Origin: Pohlia nutans
Lineage: Eukaryota > Streptophyta > Bryopsida > Bryales > Mniaceae
DNA length: 64,000 nucleotides
NCBI GenBank assembly: GCA_022496805.1
Contig: CM040093.1
Span: forward strand, 7,216,213 to 7,280,212
Reading direction: 5' to 3'
Shown: positions 36,286 to 47,782 of the stretch, one piece after another
Layout: every line of letters starts with the position of its first letter
How positions within the stretch are numbered: the first letter of the stretch is position 1
Notes under the pieces: generated by a model
What the model was told of the DNA's origin: nothing
Databases searched by the model: none
What the model saw: only the letters and a program-made list of their open reading frames with translations
Program-made: the position numbers and the translations under genes

Positions 36286-39200
36286 TCACAGTAATGGCTT
36301 GCAATGGCTCTGCCTAGCCTCACAAGAGAATGTGCAGCATATTCCACACCTAACATGACCTTTATCAGTAGCTAATTGGATAGGTGGAGTCCCAAGATGA
36401 TGAGCAGAGTGCATGAAAGAAAGGCAGAGCACATGAAAGCAAAATAAGCACCCAGAATATCCCAATTTCAGCCTTTTAACATAACCTTTGACATATCCAC
36501 AATGAGCAAGCTGGAATTCAACGGCTGGGTAATATTGCAGCCGGAATTTAACCCTTGGATAAATTCTATACCGCAAACTAAGACAGCCCCTAGTACAATA
36601 TCCTGTCCATGTATATATCTAAGGATTTTATGATTTTCATGATAAAAGACTTTCGGTCTATCCTGTACCTGAAACCAAAAACAAGACGTGCCAAATGTGA
36701 TCAGAAAAAATACTCAAATGGATAAAGGCAAAGACTAAAAATAAGATAATCAGAATGGACTAGGTAATGGCAATCATAGACATGGTTATCAAAAAAAATT
36801 CTCAAGTCAGCGCCTAAAGGACCAAGGATTCATGGTTTTAAAATGACAAATTCGATTAGTTTTTTTGTGAAAAATATAGTTCAGATGGGACCAAATTTTA
36901 TTTTACCGGAATTGGTGAAGAATGGCATGCTATGGTCAAAAAGTAAATAAATTTGAACGAATAGAAGTTCCACATGAGAACTGTTCAAAACTGCTTAAAA
37001 AAACATGAGACCCAATTTGGGCTTCTTTGTCCTTTGGGGATTAAGTCCTACCTTCAAATATTCAGCTGTTGATTTTTAAGTATGTTGATTGATTATGACA
37101 GTCAAAATTTTAGATTTCAAAATTCAGCACTGCACTTTGATCTTGAAGGTAAAATTTGTGCACTTGAATCTCATTTTGAATCTCATTTTGAATCTCATTT
37201 TGAATCTCATTGGTTGCATATCTTTGAAATCGATAGTGGATTTGTAAGTGCAATTAACCCCTAAAGGACCAAGAAGCCCAATTTTTGGCTCCATGTTTTT
37301 TTTTGACAGTTTTGAATAGGTCCTATTTGGACTTCCTCTTTTTCAAATTTATTTGTTTTTTGACCAACACATGCAATGATCTTCACTAGTTCTGGTGATA
37401 TAAAATTTGGTCCCATCTAAATTAAATTTTTCACAATAAGATCAATTAAATTTGTCATTTTAAGACTGAATCCTTGGTCCTTTAGGGGTTATATGAGAGA
37501 TGAAGTGCTTACTTGATAGCAGCCTTCCACCTTGGGCTCCTCCCTTCTCCTTCCTTATCTGCATTTATAAAAGCACTAGTAAGTGAGACCGTCTGACCAA
37601 TTGCAGTCACCTGCATATACCTTCATCGAAGAAACTATTACAGAAGGTAACATGGAGGGAAACTTGAGCAGGCAAATGGCATTGAAATTCACCGTAAATT
37701 GAAGGAAAAAGTAAGCAAAAAGTGATATTATAATACCGAGTATTCTAATGTCTTCTTCTAAAGTAGTGGGAAAACCGTCAAGGAGCTGCTGGCACTCGTG
37801 TTGAATGTCACATGCAGACCGCATTTCTGCGCTAGGAATGTAAGGTAAGTCCTTGTCTACCCAAGTAGGCAGAGTGCGAGCTGCAGCAAGTACTGCACCA
37901 TCAAGAAAGATGTCTTCTTCCTCTGTAGTTCCTGCAAGCAGACATCAGCTTCTGATTCAGATTGCTGTACTAAACACCACTGGTTATCAAGGCACGGACG
38001 AGATTATTTATTTATTTGGCAACCAGAGTACTTTGTGAATGATGTGTGGTTTCATCTCCTTACATTCCAAAATAACAAGTCTGACGTGAGAAATGAATGG
38101 AATCCTTAAACTTTGAGGTACAAGTTTTGATACTCTAAGAAGTTTGTCACAGTCTAATTGAAAATTATGATTTTTTTTGCTTTTACTGAATTAAAATTAT
38201 TTACTGACAAATAGCGGTGTCTACTACGGTACAATTTTAGAGCATGCACACCCTCCTCCCTTCAATTCACCCCACTACAGTATAATCACATCCAAGATTT
38301 AGTGTCAGAAGCTATTCTCTCCACACCCTTGAACCGCAATAATCACACTCTATATAGCGCATGAACAAATCACAATCACTATAAATGGGTAATCATTATT
38401 GTCCATCAAACTAGGATACCGAGCCCTTCCTTGACTTAGTTATAGAGGGACTATAGAGGCATCACTATATCTTGCTCATATTGTGTATCACTCTCACTAG
38501 CCCTGAATTTTCAACATTAAATGCAAGCATATTTCATCCAGTTTTCACAGTCAAGGGCTCATGCAGGCGTAGGGTGTGCATGCTCTTACAGAAACCATGC
38601 TAGGGTCATCATAGAATGACAGATGAGAGACTGTCGAACCTGTTGGGTCAAAAGAATGAATATTGATAGGTCTGCCATACATACCATTGTAGTAGTATTC
38701 GTCTTCCATTCCCGTGATTTGGAAAACGGATAAGAACGAATCCAGATGTATTCTCGAGTTTCCTGAAAATTTCAGAGTATCCCAAGGATTCTGCACACCC
38801 AAAAATTGGACTACTCTTAAGAGGCGCTTTACTTTCCACAATGCTCACTTATGGATTATCAAAAGGAAAACACGTGAGGTCAATCTGAAAGGCTGCTCTG
38901 TAGAAAAGAGAATACGAAGTACTTCCAAGATACACTTGCAAGTAAATATCCATGTCGCTACAAACGTTTTCAAAAACTTAGACTATTTCAAAAACTTTTA
39001 GGCGTCATTAACCCCTAAAGGACCAAGGATTCATGGTCTTAAAATGTCAAATTCATTGATCATATTGTGAAAAACATAATTTAGATGAAAAATTGCATGC
39101 ATTGGTTAAAAAATAAATAAATTTGTAACAAAAAGAAGTCCACATAAAACCTACTCAAAACTGCTTAAAAAAACATGAGGCCCAATTTGGGCTTCTTTGT

Positions 39201-42200
39201 TCTTTAGGGGTTAAAAGAATCTTCTTCGTGAATATATGGAGGCATGTCCACAGTACCTCTATATGATCACTGACAATTGGGAGAACTATCCATGAATCAT
39301 GGGGAATATTTTCGTCATTATATTATCTGAAAGTTCCTTAAACAGTCTAATTTTACTGAGAACCCTGCTCAAGTCGCCACTTTTAATACAAAGATGCACG
39401 ACAGCAGATTGAAATTTGAGAACTTTCAAAATGTGGTTCTTACAGCGGGAGTGGAGAATCCATATCGTTCCATAAATTTCATGTTGGAGCTCTGCTCCAT
39501 ATAGTCGAACGTCATCTGCATAGAATCATACAACATAATGAGTAGCAGCGCTTCCTGATACTTAAGGAAACCCTTCTTACCAAGCAAACCGTAATTAGGG
39601 ACATCACGGCAAAATGTAGGTTACATAAATAAGCTCCATGTCCCAAGTTATCCTTCCAGGGGAAAAGAATCACGTTATTGAGTTTAGAGCATCCACACCC
39701 TTCTCCCTTCAATTCACCCCTTGACCACTATCATCACGTCCAAAATTTGGTGTCACAAGCTTTTGTCTCCACACCCTTGAACCACTATGTGTCCCTCTAT
39801 ATAGTCCATGATCCAATCACAATCACTACCATAGTTTATTAGCAGGTTCGGCATAAAATAATTCTAAAACAATTCTAAAAATAGGTGCCTAATATTTCGG
39901 GAAATTTTTTTTCAAAAAAAAATTTGTATGGGAAAAAAACGGATTTGAAGAATATTCGTTTTTGCCCAAATCTATTTTAAGAAATAATTAAATATTAGGC
40001 AGAAAGGTGCCTAACCTGCTAGTAAACTACGGTATACATAGGTAATCATTTTTGTCCATCAATCTAGGATACCAAGCACTTCCTTAAATTAGCTATAAAG
40101 GGTCATATTCAGATATCACTATATCGTGCTCATATTCCGTGACTCTCTCACTTGCCCTGAATTTTCAGCATTAAATACAAGCACTTTTCATCCAGTTTTT
40201 GGAGAATCTCCTGCTTTCAGTGGTAGGGTGCGGATGCTCTTAGTACATGGACCAAAAGCACCGAGCAAATACGTAAAGGGCAACATCTCATGATAACAAA
40301 ACATACCTCTTGTCCTTTCTTGATCTCCTGACCAGAATTAATAATCACTTCCAGCATGCGATCCTTCCTTCGAAATCGACAGGAACAAGTTGGCTCCACA
40401 GAGTGGTTGAACATATCTGCAAAACAAAGCCAACCTAAATATACCAAGTCTAGACAGCAAAGAGGAGCCTCAAGTCAACCTACCAACGTAAAAAGCTTGA
40501 CCTGAGCAATAACAAATAACTGAGCGAGTGATATAAGAACGACATTCAGTATTATCCCTTAAAGGACCAAGGATTCATAGTTTTAAAATGACAAATTCAA
40601 TTGATCATATTGTGAAAAATCAATAATTCAGATAGGACCAGATTTTATATCACTAGAATCAGTTAAAAACATTGCATGTGTTGATCAAAAGACAAATAAA
40701 TTTGAATGAAAGGAAGTCTGCATAGGACCTATTCAAAACTGCTATTAAAAACAAGAGGCCCAATTTGTGCTTCTTGGTCGTTTAGGGGTTAATGTGCAAC
40801 AAACCATACTTTGGCATTCTATTAACCCATGAATGCCTAAATGGCCGCCCGCCTCCATAACTATAGGAGTTAGAAATAAAGCTTCAAGGAGGGTAACAAA
40901 ACGTACCAAAAGAAAGAAGAAATCACAACCTACATTTTTGAACAATAGAAATATGTATTGAAAGTTACTATAATCGACAATCAGCTTCAGAACTATACTT
41001 TCTATCTTGAGCTTGGGTTAAGGCGTAAGCAGGAGCCTCCCAAGGACAGACTTTACAGGACCATTAGTATGATGGTGGACTTCCACCTGCCAAAGGACTC
41101 ACCAGCATAGGGAATAAGCATGTTAGCATCTTGGACAGTAGCACCTATGTTCATAGACATTGTGAAGCCACGAGACAAGGCCATTCCAAGGGCCCATCGA
41201 AACCGGCCGGGCTCCCGCGCCAACCTCCTCAACTTCAACACAGAATCTGCAGGCTGCAGCGCACAATGTCTTCAGTTTTGCGAACAAATGAAAGATCACC
41301 AGGTTTTCCTTGAAATTATGTGCTTTGATAAAAATGAACGCAGTCCCCTGTGATTATAATGCTAGTAAAATTGAATGTTCTCAAAGGAGAAGATGAATAC
41401 CCAATACTTCTCCCAAGTGTTTTCTGCTCGCTGTTGCAACTCTCTTACACGCTGAGCCAGTTCTGCATCTTGAAGCTCCAATAACTCTTCCTGAGACATT
41501 ACCAAGAATGCGGACAATGCAAACCACAGTCTATGTGAATTCATACAAGCGACATTTGGATGCTTAAATTGAGTCCAAATCTAAAGACTAGCATCATGAT
41601 CTCGACATCCACTGGCATTTGTTGGACACTTCAAATTGAGGATGCCTTCAAAATGAAGTCAAATTTTCTTACCTCCGAGGCTAAAAGCAGACTGGTACTA
41701 TCATCAACGCCAGGCAGATAATCACCATACAACTGCCAAAAGTTGTCTTTGGTGTCAAGAGCCAACAAAAGCAGGCTTGCTAGGCGTATATCCCAGTCCG
41801 TCTGCATATGCAGAGATAGAGCATTGAGGTTAATATATTCCACAACTCTCTACAGAAACCAGGACCTTTGAAAAGACCTACTCCCTCTGTCTGGAAACAA
41901 CTGTCCTAGTTTTTGTCATGTTTTAACTTTAACGCTTATTTTTCCCAAAAGAACGACTCAGTACAGTACTCAAAAAATGGTCTATCTTCAATAGTAGAAT
42001 GTAGTTTTTGTGTCACTCTCATTCTCCGTCCCGTTTGAAGTGGGCAGGGCTCAAGTTTGAAGCATAAAACATAGGATAATTATGTCGAAAAAAAAATGCC
42101 AAAAATGTCACATCTTACACAGGGTTTGAATCAACAGCATGCACCTACAAGCTCACTTTAATAGTCATAGAGGCACAATAATGTTTTTTTACTTTACATA

Positions 42201-44109
42201 ATGTGCTTGTCTCACCTACCTCTGGGTTGGTGGAATTAATGATGTCAAAAATCGGATGACCCATTGGCACAATGTCAGGAAAGAACATCCAGGGCTTCTT
42301 TGTGCTCACTGTCACCATAAGCTCCATGGGAACTTCCATAATGACCTGAATGAAGACCTCGCAGAATTAGCAGCAAGATCACGTATCATATGCACACTCG
42401 TTCAAGCAAAGACTAAGTGCAAGCTCACACTCATAATGATGCCATTTATTCAAGCAAAAAAACATGGTTTTCAATAAAAAAATAGATTGTTTCTAGAAAT
42501 TTTTAGACAACATCATAGGGAGATTGATTGTGAGAAGGCAAGATAAGCATGATGCAATTCATGATATCTCGCTATGATCACCTATCTATACCAATGTTGT
42601 ACTGGTCTTACACGATTCTCAGTGAAAGAAATCAATTGAAGTCATTATGAGAACTAGTGAACCTCAAACAGGTATTTAGAATGAGCCATTATTCAAAGTT
42701 TCACTGTAGAAAGATGCCATACAACACTGGTCTATACCTACTTGCAAGGTGTTCATGTCACTACTCTAAATATTTAGCTCATAGTCTCAATGAAGTGAAT
42801 GGAGATGCTTGACCTACTTAATTGCCATTTCCCCATTGCACACCTCCCCCATGGAAAACGACAGAAAAGTCTAATTTTACTAAAATCATGTTATAAGCTA
42901 CAGTATGTATACTGAACTTGTAATGTGCAAAGCTCGACATCTGTGACCTCATTGCAGATAATAGCAACATAAATGTTACTATGATTACAGGTTTATTATT
43001 GAAGTTCTGTTCACCTGTCCCATTCAGCATTGAAAGAACTCAATTAAAGACCTTCAAAATCAGATGCATGACAGCCAAAAGGGGCCTCAAAGAACACATA
43101 CCCTGGGCTTTTGAAGAAAAGGAAGATCTTTCGCCGAATAAACGCCAATTCCATCTGGTCCTTCTCGGAACTCAATGCCATAAGCGCGCACATGCCGAAT
43201 GTACCCCATTCTATAGAAATCCGGCTCAACCAACTCCAACTGCATGAAACGAAAGAAGCTCCTTTAGGCCAGTCACCAATTCTCTACACTCCAACCTCTT
43301 TATAAATAAATGAATGAATGAATAAATAAATGAATAAATTACACAGAAAAGAAACGAGTCAACACTGAACTCATGAAATTCGCGACTTGACACTCAGGGT
43401 TTAGGGTTGTACACTGAACTTGTAATGTGCAAAGAATATACAGATCGACATCTGTGACCTCATTGCATACATTACAATAGCAACAATACAAATTCATAAA
43501 TGTTACTATAATTACAGGATTATTATTGAGTTCTGTTTACCTGTCCCATTCACCATTGAAAGAACTCAATTAAAGACCTTCAAAATCAGATGCATGACAG
43601 CCAAAGGGGCCTTCGCAAGACTTGACACTCAGGGTTTAAGATTTTAATTCGCATTGCACGCGCATTTGCAAGCCTTGACACTCAGGGTTTAGGGTTTCGA
43701 ATTTAGGGCTTAAGGTTTAGGGTTTAGGAGACATATAGACTCAAACCTCTTTATCATGACCTTCTCTAGAATTGAAAAAGGTTTGACTGCAACTGCAAAT
43801 TGACAGGAAAAAAGCTCTGGTTGAGTGGAAAGGCTTTACAGAACATTGGAATTGCATATGACAAACCTCATCTCGGTCCTCTGCGGCAGTTTGAGGCTGC
43901 AACAGGCTGTTTATTGCAATGGCGGCCACACGGAGGTTCGCCTTCTGTGGCTGGAATTGAGCGGCACGAGCGGAGCCGAAGTCGCGACGGAGAGGACTGA
44001 CCACTGCATTTGGACTACGCGCGACCACGGCTACATCTGGGCCTAAACTGCTGGACTGCTGCGGGAGGCAACAAGCGGCCCCGCTGCTTCCCCAGCGAAG
44101 TCCTTGCAT
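36286..44109 (-). CDS. PTAC14: pTAC14-like plastid SET-domain protein, twelve exons
   Basis: Plastid nucleoid protein that works with the plastid-encoded RNA polymerase (role known for the angiosperm protein; LSMT-type SET fold). Exons: 44109-43867, 43239-43102, 42345-42220, 41801-41673, 41490-41401, 41253-41103, 40416-40307, 39515-39444, 38790-38640, 37931-37737, 37558-37513, and a tentative last exon 36578-36286. Exon 1 (81 codons from ATG 44109) is Ser/Ala/Arg-rich with few acids, a probable chloroplast transit peptide. Exons 2-3: EFREGPDGIGVYSAKDLPF, MEVPMELMVTV, PWMFFPDIVPMGHPIFDI. SET motif in exon 7: DMFNHSVEPTC. Later: MERYGFSTP, NPWDTLKFSG, RIHLDSFLSVF, DGAVLAAARTLPTW. All splice sites are GT-AG and phases agree. 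The last exon fits in phase (RYRIYPRVKFRL) but its tail is longer than the family's, so that end is uncertain. Confidence 0.88.
36808..37044 (-). mobile_element. TTAA-type element, family B copy 1, in pTAC14 last intron
   Basis: Begins CGCCTAAAGGACCAAGGATT (left TTAA lost) and ends TTTGGGGATTAA at 37044. It is the reverse orientation of B2, with which it shares the TTTTAAAATGACAAATTC and ACATGAGACCCAATTTGGG blocks. Confidence 0.7.
37166..37213. repeat. 12-bp tandem repeat, four units
   Basis: The unit GAATCTCATTTT is repeated four times without interruption; the last copy ends TTGG. It lies in the last pTAC14 intron between elements B1 and B2. Confidence 0.9.
37254..37493 (+). mobile_element. 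TTAA-type element, family B copy 2, in pTAC14 last intron
   Basis: TTAA at 37254-37257, left end CCCCTAAAGGACCAAGAAGC, right end TTGGTCCTTTAGGGG then TTAT (one change from TTAA). 240 bp, non-coding. Confidence 0.8.
38240..38585. mobile_element. Harbinger/Tourist-like MITE, family H copy 1, in pTAC14 intron 9
   Basis: Inverted ends GAGCATGCACACCCT and AGGGTGTGCATGCTC, with TTA on both sides (38237-38239, 38586-38588). The body matches the second copy at 39687-40239 (CTTCAATTCACCCC, AATCACAATCACT, CTAGGATACC). TTA duplication suggests the PIF/Harbinger type. Confidence 0.8.
39008..39214 (-). mobile_element. TTAA-type element, family B copy 3, in pTAC14 intron 8
   Basis: Complete TTAA at both ends (39008-39011, 39211-39214), inverted ends CCCCTAAAGGACCAAGG and TTCTTTAGGGG. 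207 bp, same orientation as B1 and B4. Confidence 0.85.
39687..40239. mobile_element. Harbinger/Tourist-like MITE, family H copy 2, in pTAC14 intron 7, holding a nested element
   Basis: Ends GAGCATCCACACCC and GGGTGCGGATGCTC with TTA on both sides (39684-39686, 40240-40242). It is about 200 bp longer than copy 1 because a TA-flanked element sits inside it at 39829-40032. Confidence 0.8.
39829..40032. mobile_element. Nested TA-type MITE inside H copy 2
   Basis: Inverted ends CCATAGTTTATTAGCAGGTT and its near inverse AACCTGCTAGTAAACTACGG. TA lies on both sides (39827-39828, 40033-40034). Copy 1 of family H lacks this segment, which gives an approximate empty site. The first bases (CCRTA) resemble the MITE at 17804-18121. 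Confidence 0.75.
40552..40792 (-). mobile_element. TTAA-type element, family B copy 4, in pTAC14 intron 6
   Basis: Left border TTAT then CCCTTAAAGGACCAAGGATT; right end TTGGTCGTTTAGGGG then TTAA 40789-40792. 241 bp. Confidence 0.8.
42900..43612. repeat. Direct local duplication flanking pTAC14 exon 2
   Basis: About 190-205 bp at 42900-43093 recurs in the same orientation at 43407-43612, sharing ACTGAACTTGTAATGTGCAA, GACATCTGTGACCTCATTGC and TCAGATGCATGACAGCCAAA. The copies lie on the two sides of exon 2 (43102-43239), in introns 2 and 1 respectively. Confidence 0.85.
43388..43728. repeat. Interstitial telomere-like TTTAGGG motifs in pTAC14 intron 1
   Basis: GACACTCAGGGTTTA appears at about 43388, 43624 and 43676, the last running into degenerate TTTAGGG units through 43728. 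TTTAGGG is the usual plant telomere unit; this is a short degenerate interstitial tract, not a chromosome end. Confidence 0.65.
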
Positions 44110-44416
44110 TGCGAGCAGCCCCGGCCCCGAATTCTGCAAAGACTTTGAACAATCCTACCCTATCTTGAAAAGCTTCGACAATGCACACACACACACACAC
44201 ACACAGAGTGTGAGAAAATTGATTTCTGTGACGAAACTGCTGTTCCAGTGGATAAAGGAGATGACGGACGAAGAGCGTGAATGGCGTGACTCACCGAACT
44301 CGGGTTCATTTCTGACTAACTCGGGTTCACTTCTGGCTAACCCGGGTTAAATCGGAGGGAAAGAATAGGAAACCTTGGCTTGAAGATAGTAGCCATCTTT
44401 GCGCTTCAACCTGGGT
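44110..44416. promoter_or_regulatory. Upstream region of pTAC14, with an (AC)n run
   Basis: GC-richer leader sequence upstream of ATG 44109. A TAG in frame just before it, with no ATG between, supports the chosen start. It holds an (AC)n run at about 44184-44205 (GT on the gene strand). No TATA box or named motif can be assigned. Confidence 0.35.
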
Positions 44417-44787
44417 TTAACCCTTAAACGTCAAGGTAAGCCCCATGGGCTTATTCAAAAGAGAATAATGAAGAAAAAAGTGGATTTTTTCAACCAAATC
44501 AAGCGAGGATTGGTGCGTTGGAAAGCTACTGAAGAAAGCGATCTAGATTCCAAATTTGCGCTTCATTTGAGAGATTGTGGAATCGTTGGTAAGCAATCAA
44601 AGTTATCAAATTGAACAGGTTTTGAGGTTGGAGCAGTTGAGGTGCCGCAGTGCTACAGTGCTAACCAGCAGTGCCGAGCAGAGCCGTTTTTGCATTTTTT
44701 TCGTTTTTTTTTTTTTTTTTTTCCCTCCAAAAATTTAGATGTCTTCCGGGCTGCCCCGCCCAGGGCCTCTTGAAGTTTAAGGGGTAA
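44417..44787 (+). mobile_element. TTAA-type element, family A copy 2
   Basis: TTAA at 44417-44420, left end CCCTTAAACGTCAAGG, body as A1, right end CTTGAAGTTTAAGGGG running straight into TAACCCC of the next element. About 370 bp, first member of a head-to-tail array A-D-C. Confidence 0.8.
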
Positions 44788-45370
44788 CCCCAAAAGACCA
44801 ACTATCCATTTCTTGGACAATACACAGATTTCATCCACGTTTTCTCATCCGTCATGCACTTTTGTGCAAGGAAAAAGAAATACAACAAAATTCTATGGTT
44901 AGAAAGGGGATGACTTGTGAATTTTTTAGGCCTCATTTCATGTTGCAGTGATTCACCAAAAATTTCTCAGATTTTAGTTCAAAAGTGTTCAAAAGTGTTC
45001 AAAAGTGCTCTTGAAAAAGTCAACTCATAAAATTAAGGAACCAGAAAATCTCCAAAAATCACTACATGTAGAGCATTACATTTCAACCCATCACAACAAA
45101 TTTCATTCATAGTTTGTCAATATCTTATTTCTATTTGAATTACAAAAGAATTTTGAATTTTAAGTTTCAAAATTTATACAAAAATATTGGTGATTGCAAT
45201 CATAAATTCAACCATATGGATAGAATCTGAAATTCATAATGTACAACTTTTATTCATACATCAAGTTCAAAATATCCCTCTTAATTGCATTTTATAATGT
45301 ATCTTTGCAATTCTCTAAATCTGGAGAGGTTTGTAGCCCGGTTTGTAGGCATTTAGAGGATAACTCTTAA
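44784..45370 (+). mobile_element. TTAA-type element, family D copy 2
   Basis: Starts GTAACCCCAAAAGACC, followed by CCATTTCTTGGACAAT and TTTCATCCACGTTTTCTCATCC, and ends near AATCTGGAGAGG...TTTAGAGGATAACTCTTAA at 45370. It shares its terminal TTAA with family C copy 4. No gene. Confidence 0.7.
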
Positions 45371-45884
45371 CCCCTACGTTAATGCTCTAAGTGACCATTT
45401 TCTAATTGTTGCCTTTTTAAGAGGTTACTCAAGGTCAAAAAATGTTTTTCTTAATAAATCAAAATTATTTTGAATCATGCCAATTCAAGTTAAACTCCAC
45501 CTAGGGGAATTTTTTAGAAACATACACCTTTACATTGTACAATGTTACAAAATTTACTATTTGGAGAAAGTAATGTTGTACTTTCCATCCATTCTTTTTT
45601 TTTTTTTTTTGCTTCTAGAATGAAAAATATAGTTTGAACCAATACTACATAATTTTTATTCTAAAAATATAGAATGTAATTTTGGTGATTTTTTTAAGTT
45701 AATTTCTTCCAAAATCATTAAATGAAGATTTCAAACTATTTCTGGAAATTTGACTGTATGGATAATTTTCAAACATCATGTTTTGCATTTTCTTTGTTGG
45801 AGTAAACTTCATCAAAGTTATGGAAGTCACATTTTATAATACATCTTAGTTTTGTTTTATACCCCTCATGCCTTTAAAGGTTAT
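45367..45884 (+). mobile_element. TTAA-type element, family C copy 4 (diverged)
   Basis: TTAA 45367-45370, left CCCCTACGTTAATGC, right ACCCCTCATGCCTTTAAAGG then TTAT. The body shows the family C blocks TAAACTCCACCTAGGGG, ACATTGTACAATGTTA and GGATAATTTTCAAACATC. Confidence 0.7.
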
Positions 45885-46116
45885 TCCCTCTATTCTATAA
45901 TAAACTTCTTGATTCCCTTTTCAATTTGTCTCATAATAAGCTTTCCATGTGTTCAAAGCAACTACTCCTACTGGCTCAAGGTCCACACCATTGTGTTTAG
46001 GTTCCACACCATTGGGCATCAATGACGACTTAATTTTTCAATGTTCCTTCTACATAAAGCTTATTATGAGACAAAAGAGTAACCTTCAAATGTCATACAA
46101 TTTTTCTCTATTTTGA

Positions 46117-46370
46117 GGGTCATTTTCACAACGTTCCGCTTTCATTGTTTTGAGAGATTTCTTTTTATACATTATACTAGTATACACCAAAATGAAGCAA
46201 AAAAATGTAATTTATTACCTTGATTGATCTAATTAGAAATTTGTTTCATTGCTCAAAAGTAGATAATCAAAAGTACTCTTGAGACCATTATTTGGTTTTT
46301 CCTCAACTTGAATGACAAGACTAACCTAAAATTAGAAATTTAAAAAAATCAAAACGAAGAAATATTTATT
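46117..46370 (+). repeat. Dispersed repeat, copy 1 of 2
   Basis: GAGGGTCATTTTCACAACG, ACACCAAAATGAAGC, CTTGATTGATCTAATTAG, GGTTTTTCCTCAACTTGAAT. The same order recurs at 49534-49765. Borders are unclear. Confidence 0.65.
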
Positions 46371-46639
46371 TGACACACTTTGAAAAAAAACATGATTGAA
46401 CAAAACCTCATGGAATTATGCATCATGGTCTAAAAAGTTTAGTTGACTTCAAGATATGCAATTTTTTAAATATGTATATCTCACTCAATGTTGATTATTT
46501 AAAAAAATAAAAACTCCAATATATGAATTGGAAAATTTTGGAGGCTTATGTATTATTTTATTTTTTGTTGATAAAAACATCATTTTAGAGCTCATTTTGG
46601 AACCCAAAACCCCAAGAGGGCGACTATGACCTTTAAGGG

Positions 46640-47782
46640 TTAATGGACCAAGAAGTTTAAATTGGGCCTCATGTTTGTTTAGGCCCACTTTACATTAGAG
46701 CCAAACCTGATTGTTGGTCTGAATCAAATTGGCAAGTGACTAGGCCAATTAATGATCATACAGATGGTAGGGATGCTTGAGATCCAACGATGAAGGTGCA
46801 TTTGAGGTGTTTGGGTTCAAGTGGTGAACTTGGGGTGAAGAAAAACCTCGATCCAATGTCCTTGGACCGACTCAAATATTTGGCGCCAAATTTGTGCCAT
46901 CTAGATCGCCACATGGGATGAAAAAAAGTTCATGTATTCCAGCAATACTATTGGTTAAAATTTTGGGTCATGTCAACAAGAATTGGATTGTAATGTGAAG
47001 CAAGTGAGAGAACGGGCCTTAATTGTTTTGAGTAGGTCATATTATCCAATTAATTTTTGTTTTTCCGTTGGTAGAGCGACAAACACCTTGGAATGTAGCC
47101 ATATAGGAGAAAATGGATAGAATCATCCATATATATATGCCATCTATACAACTACTCTACTATAAGGCACTTTCACCCAAAGAGTGGCGATTTTAGTATT
47201 TGTTTTAGAAGACTTTGGGAATTCTATCCGTTTTTTGTCCATTTTTTCTGGTATAAAAGTAGCCACTCCTAAAATCTTGAGGAAGTCACTTCCAAAAAAT
47301 TACAAACGACATGCAAAAAAAATATAGGATCCAAATAAATCTTTGAAGGTAATTTTTATAAATGAATTACACTATTAACATAGGATGCTCAAAATTGATT
47401 ACAAGAATACAAATGAGAATATTCTTGAAATATTACTAATTACAGTAAGAATTACTTTTATTTTTTAGGGTACATTTAAATACCCTATTATTGCACTTGG
47501 AGCCTAAAAAATACAAGGGGTGATTTCCCCGGGCCCAAAATTAGGTAAGATTCTAGAAAATATTTACCAAAAATATTTGGTTGGGTCCTATGAATAGACT
47601 TCCTTCTACTCAAATTTATCTATTTTATTGATCATTACATGTAATGTAATCTCCGGAATGCAACGTTCTTCACTAATTTTGATGATATAAAATTTGGTTC
47701 CATCTTAATTAAATTTTTCATAATATGTTCGATTGAATTTGTCTTTCTAAAACTATAAACCTTTGGTCCTTTAGGAGCTAGT
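46640..47782 (+). mobile_element. Family B copy 6, split by a ~0.9 kb insertion
   Basis: The left part 46640-46682 (TTAATGGACCAAGAAG, GGGCCTCATGTTTGTTTA) and the right part about 47587-47782 (GGTCCTATGAATAGACTTCC to TTTGGTCCTTTAGGAG) together match one family B element. About 900 bp between them has no match in other B copies and no gene. Confidence 0.5.

Noticed and set aside
41879..42110. CTCCCTCTGTCTGG sequence resembling grass Stowaway ends
   Set aside because: No clear inverted partner or TA duplication was found.
43800..44046. Plus-strand frames over pTAC14 exon 1
   Set aside because: GC-rich antisense of the transit-peptide exon; no family features.
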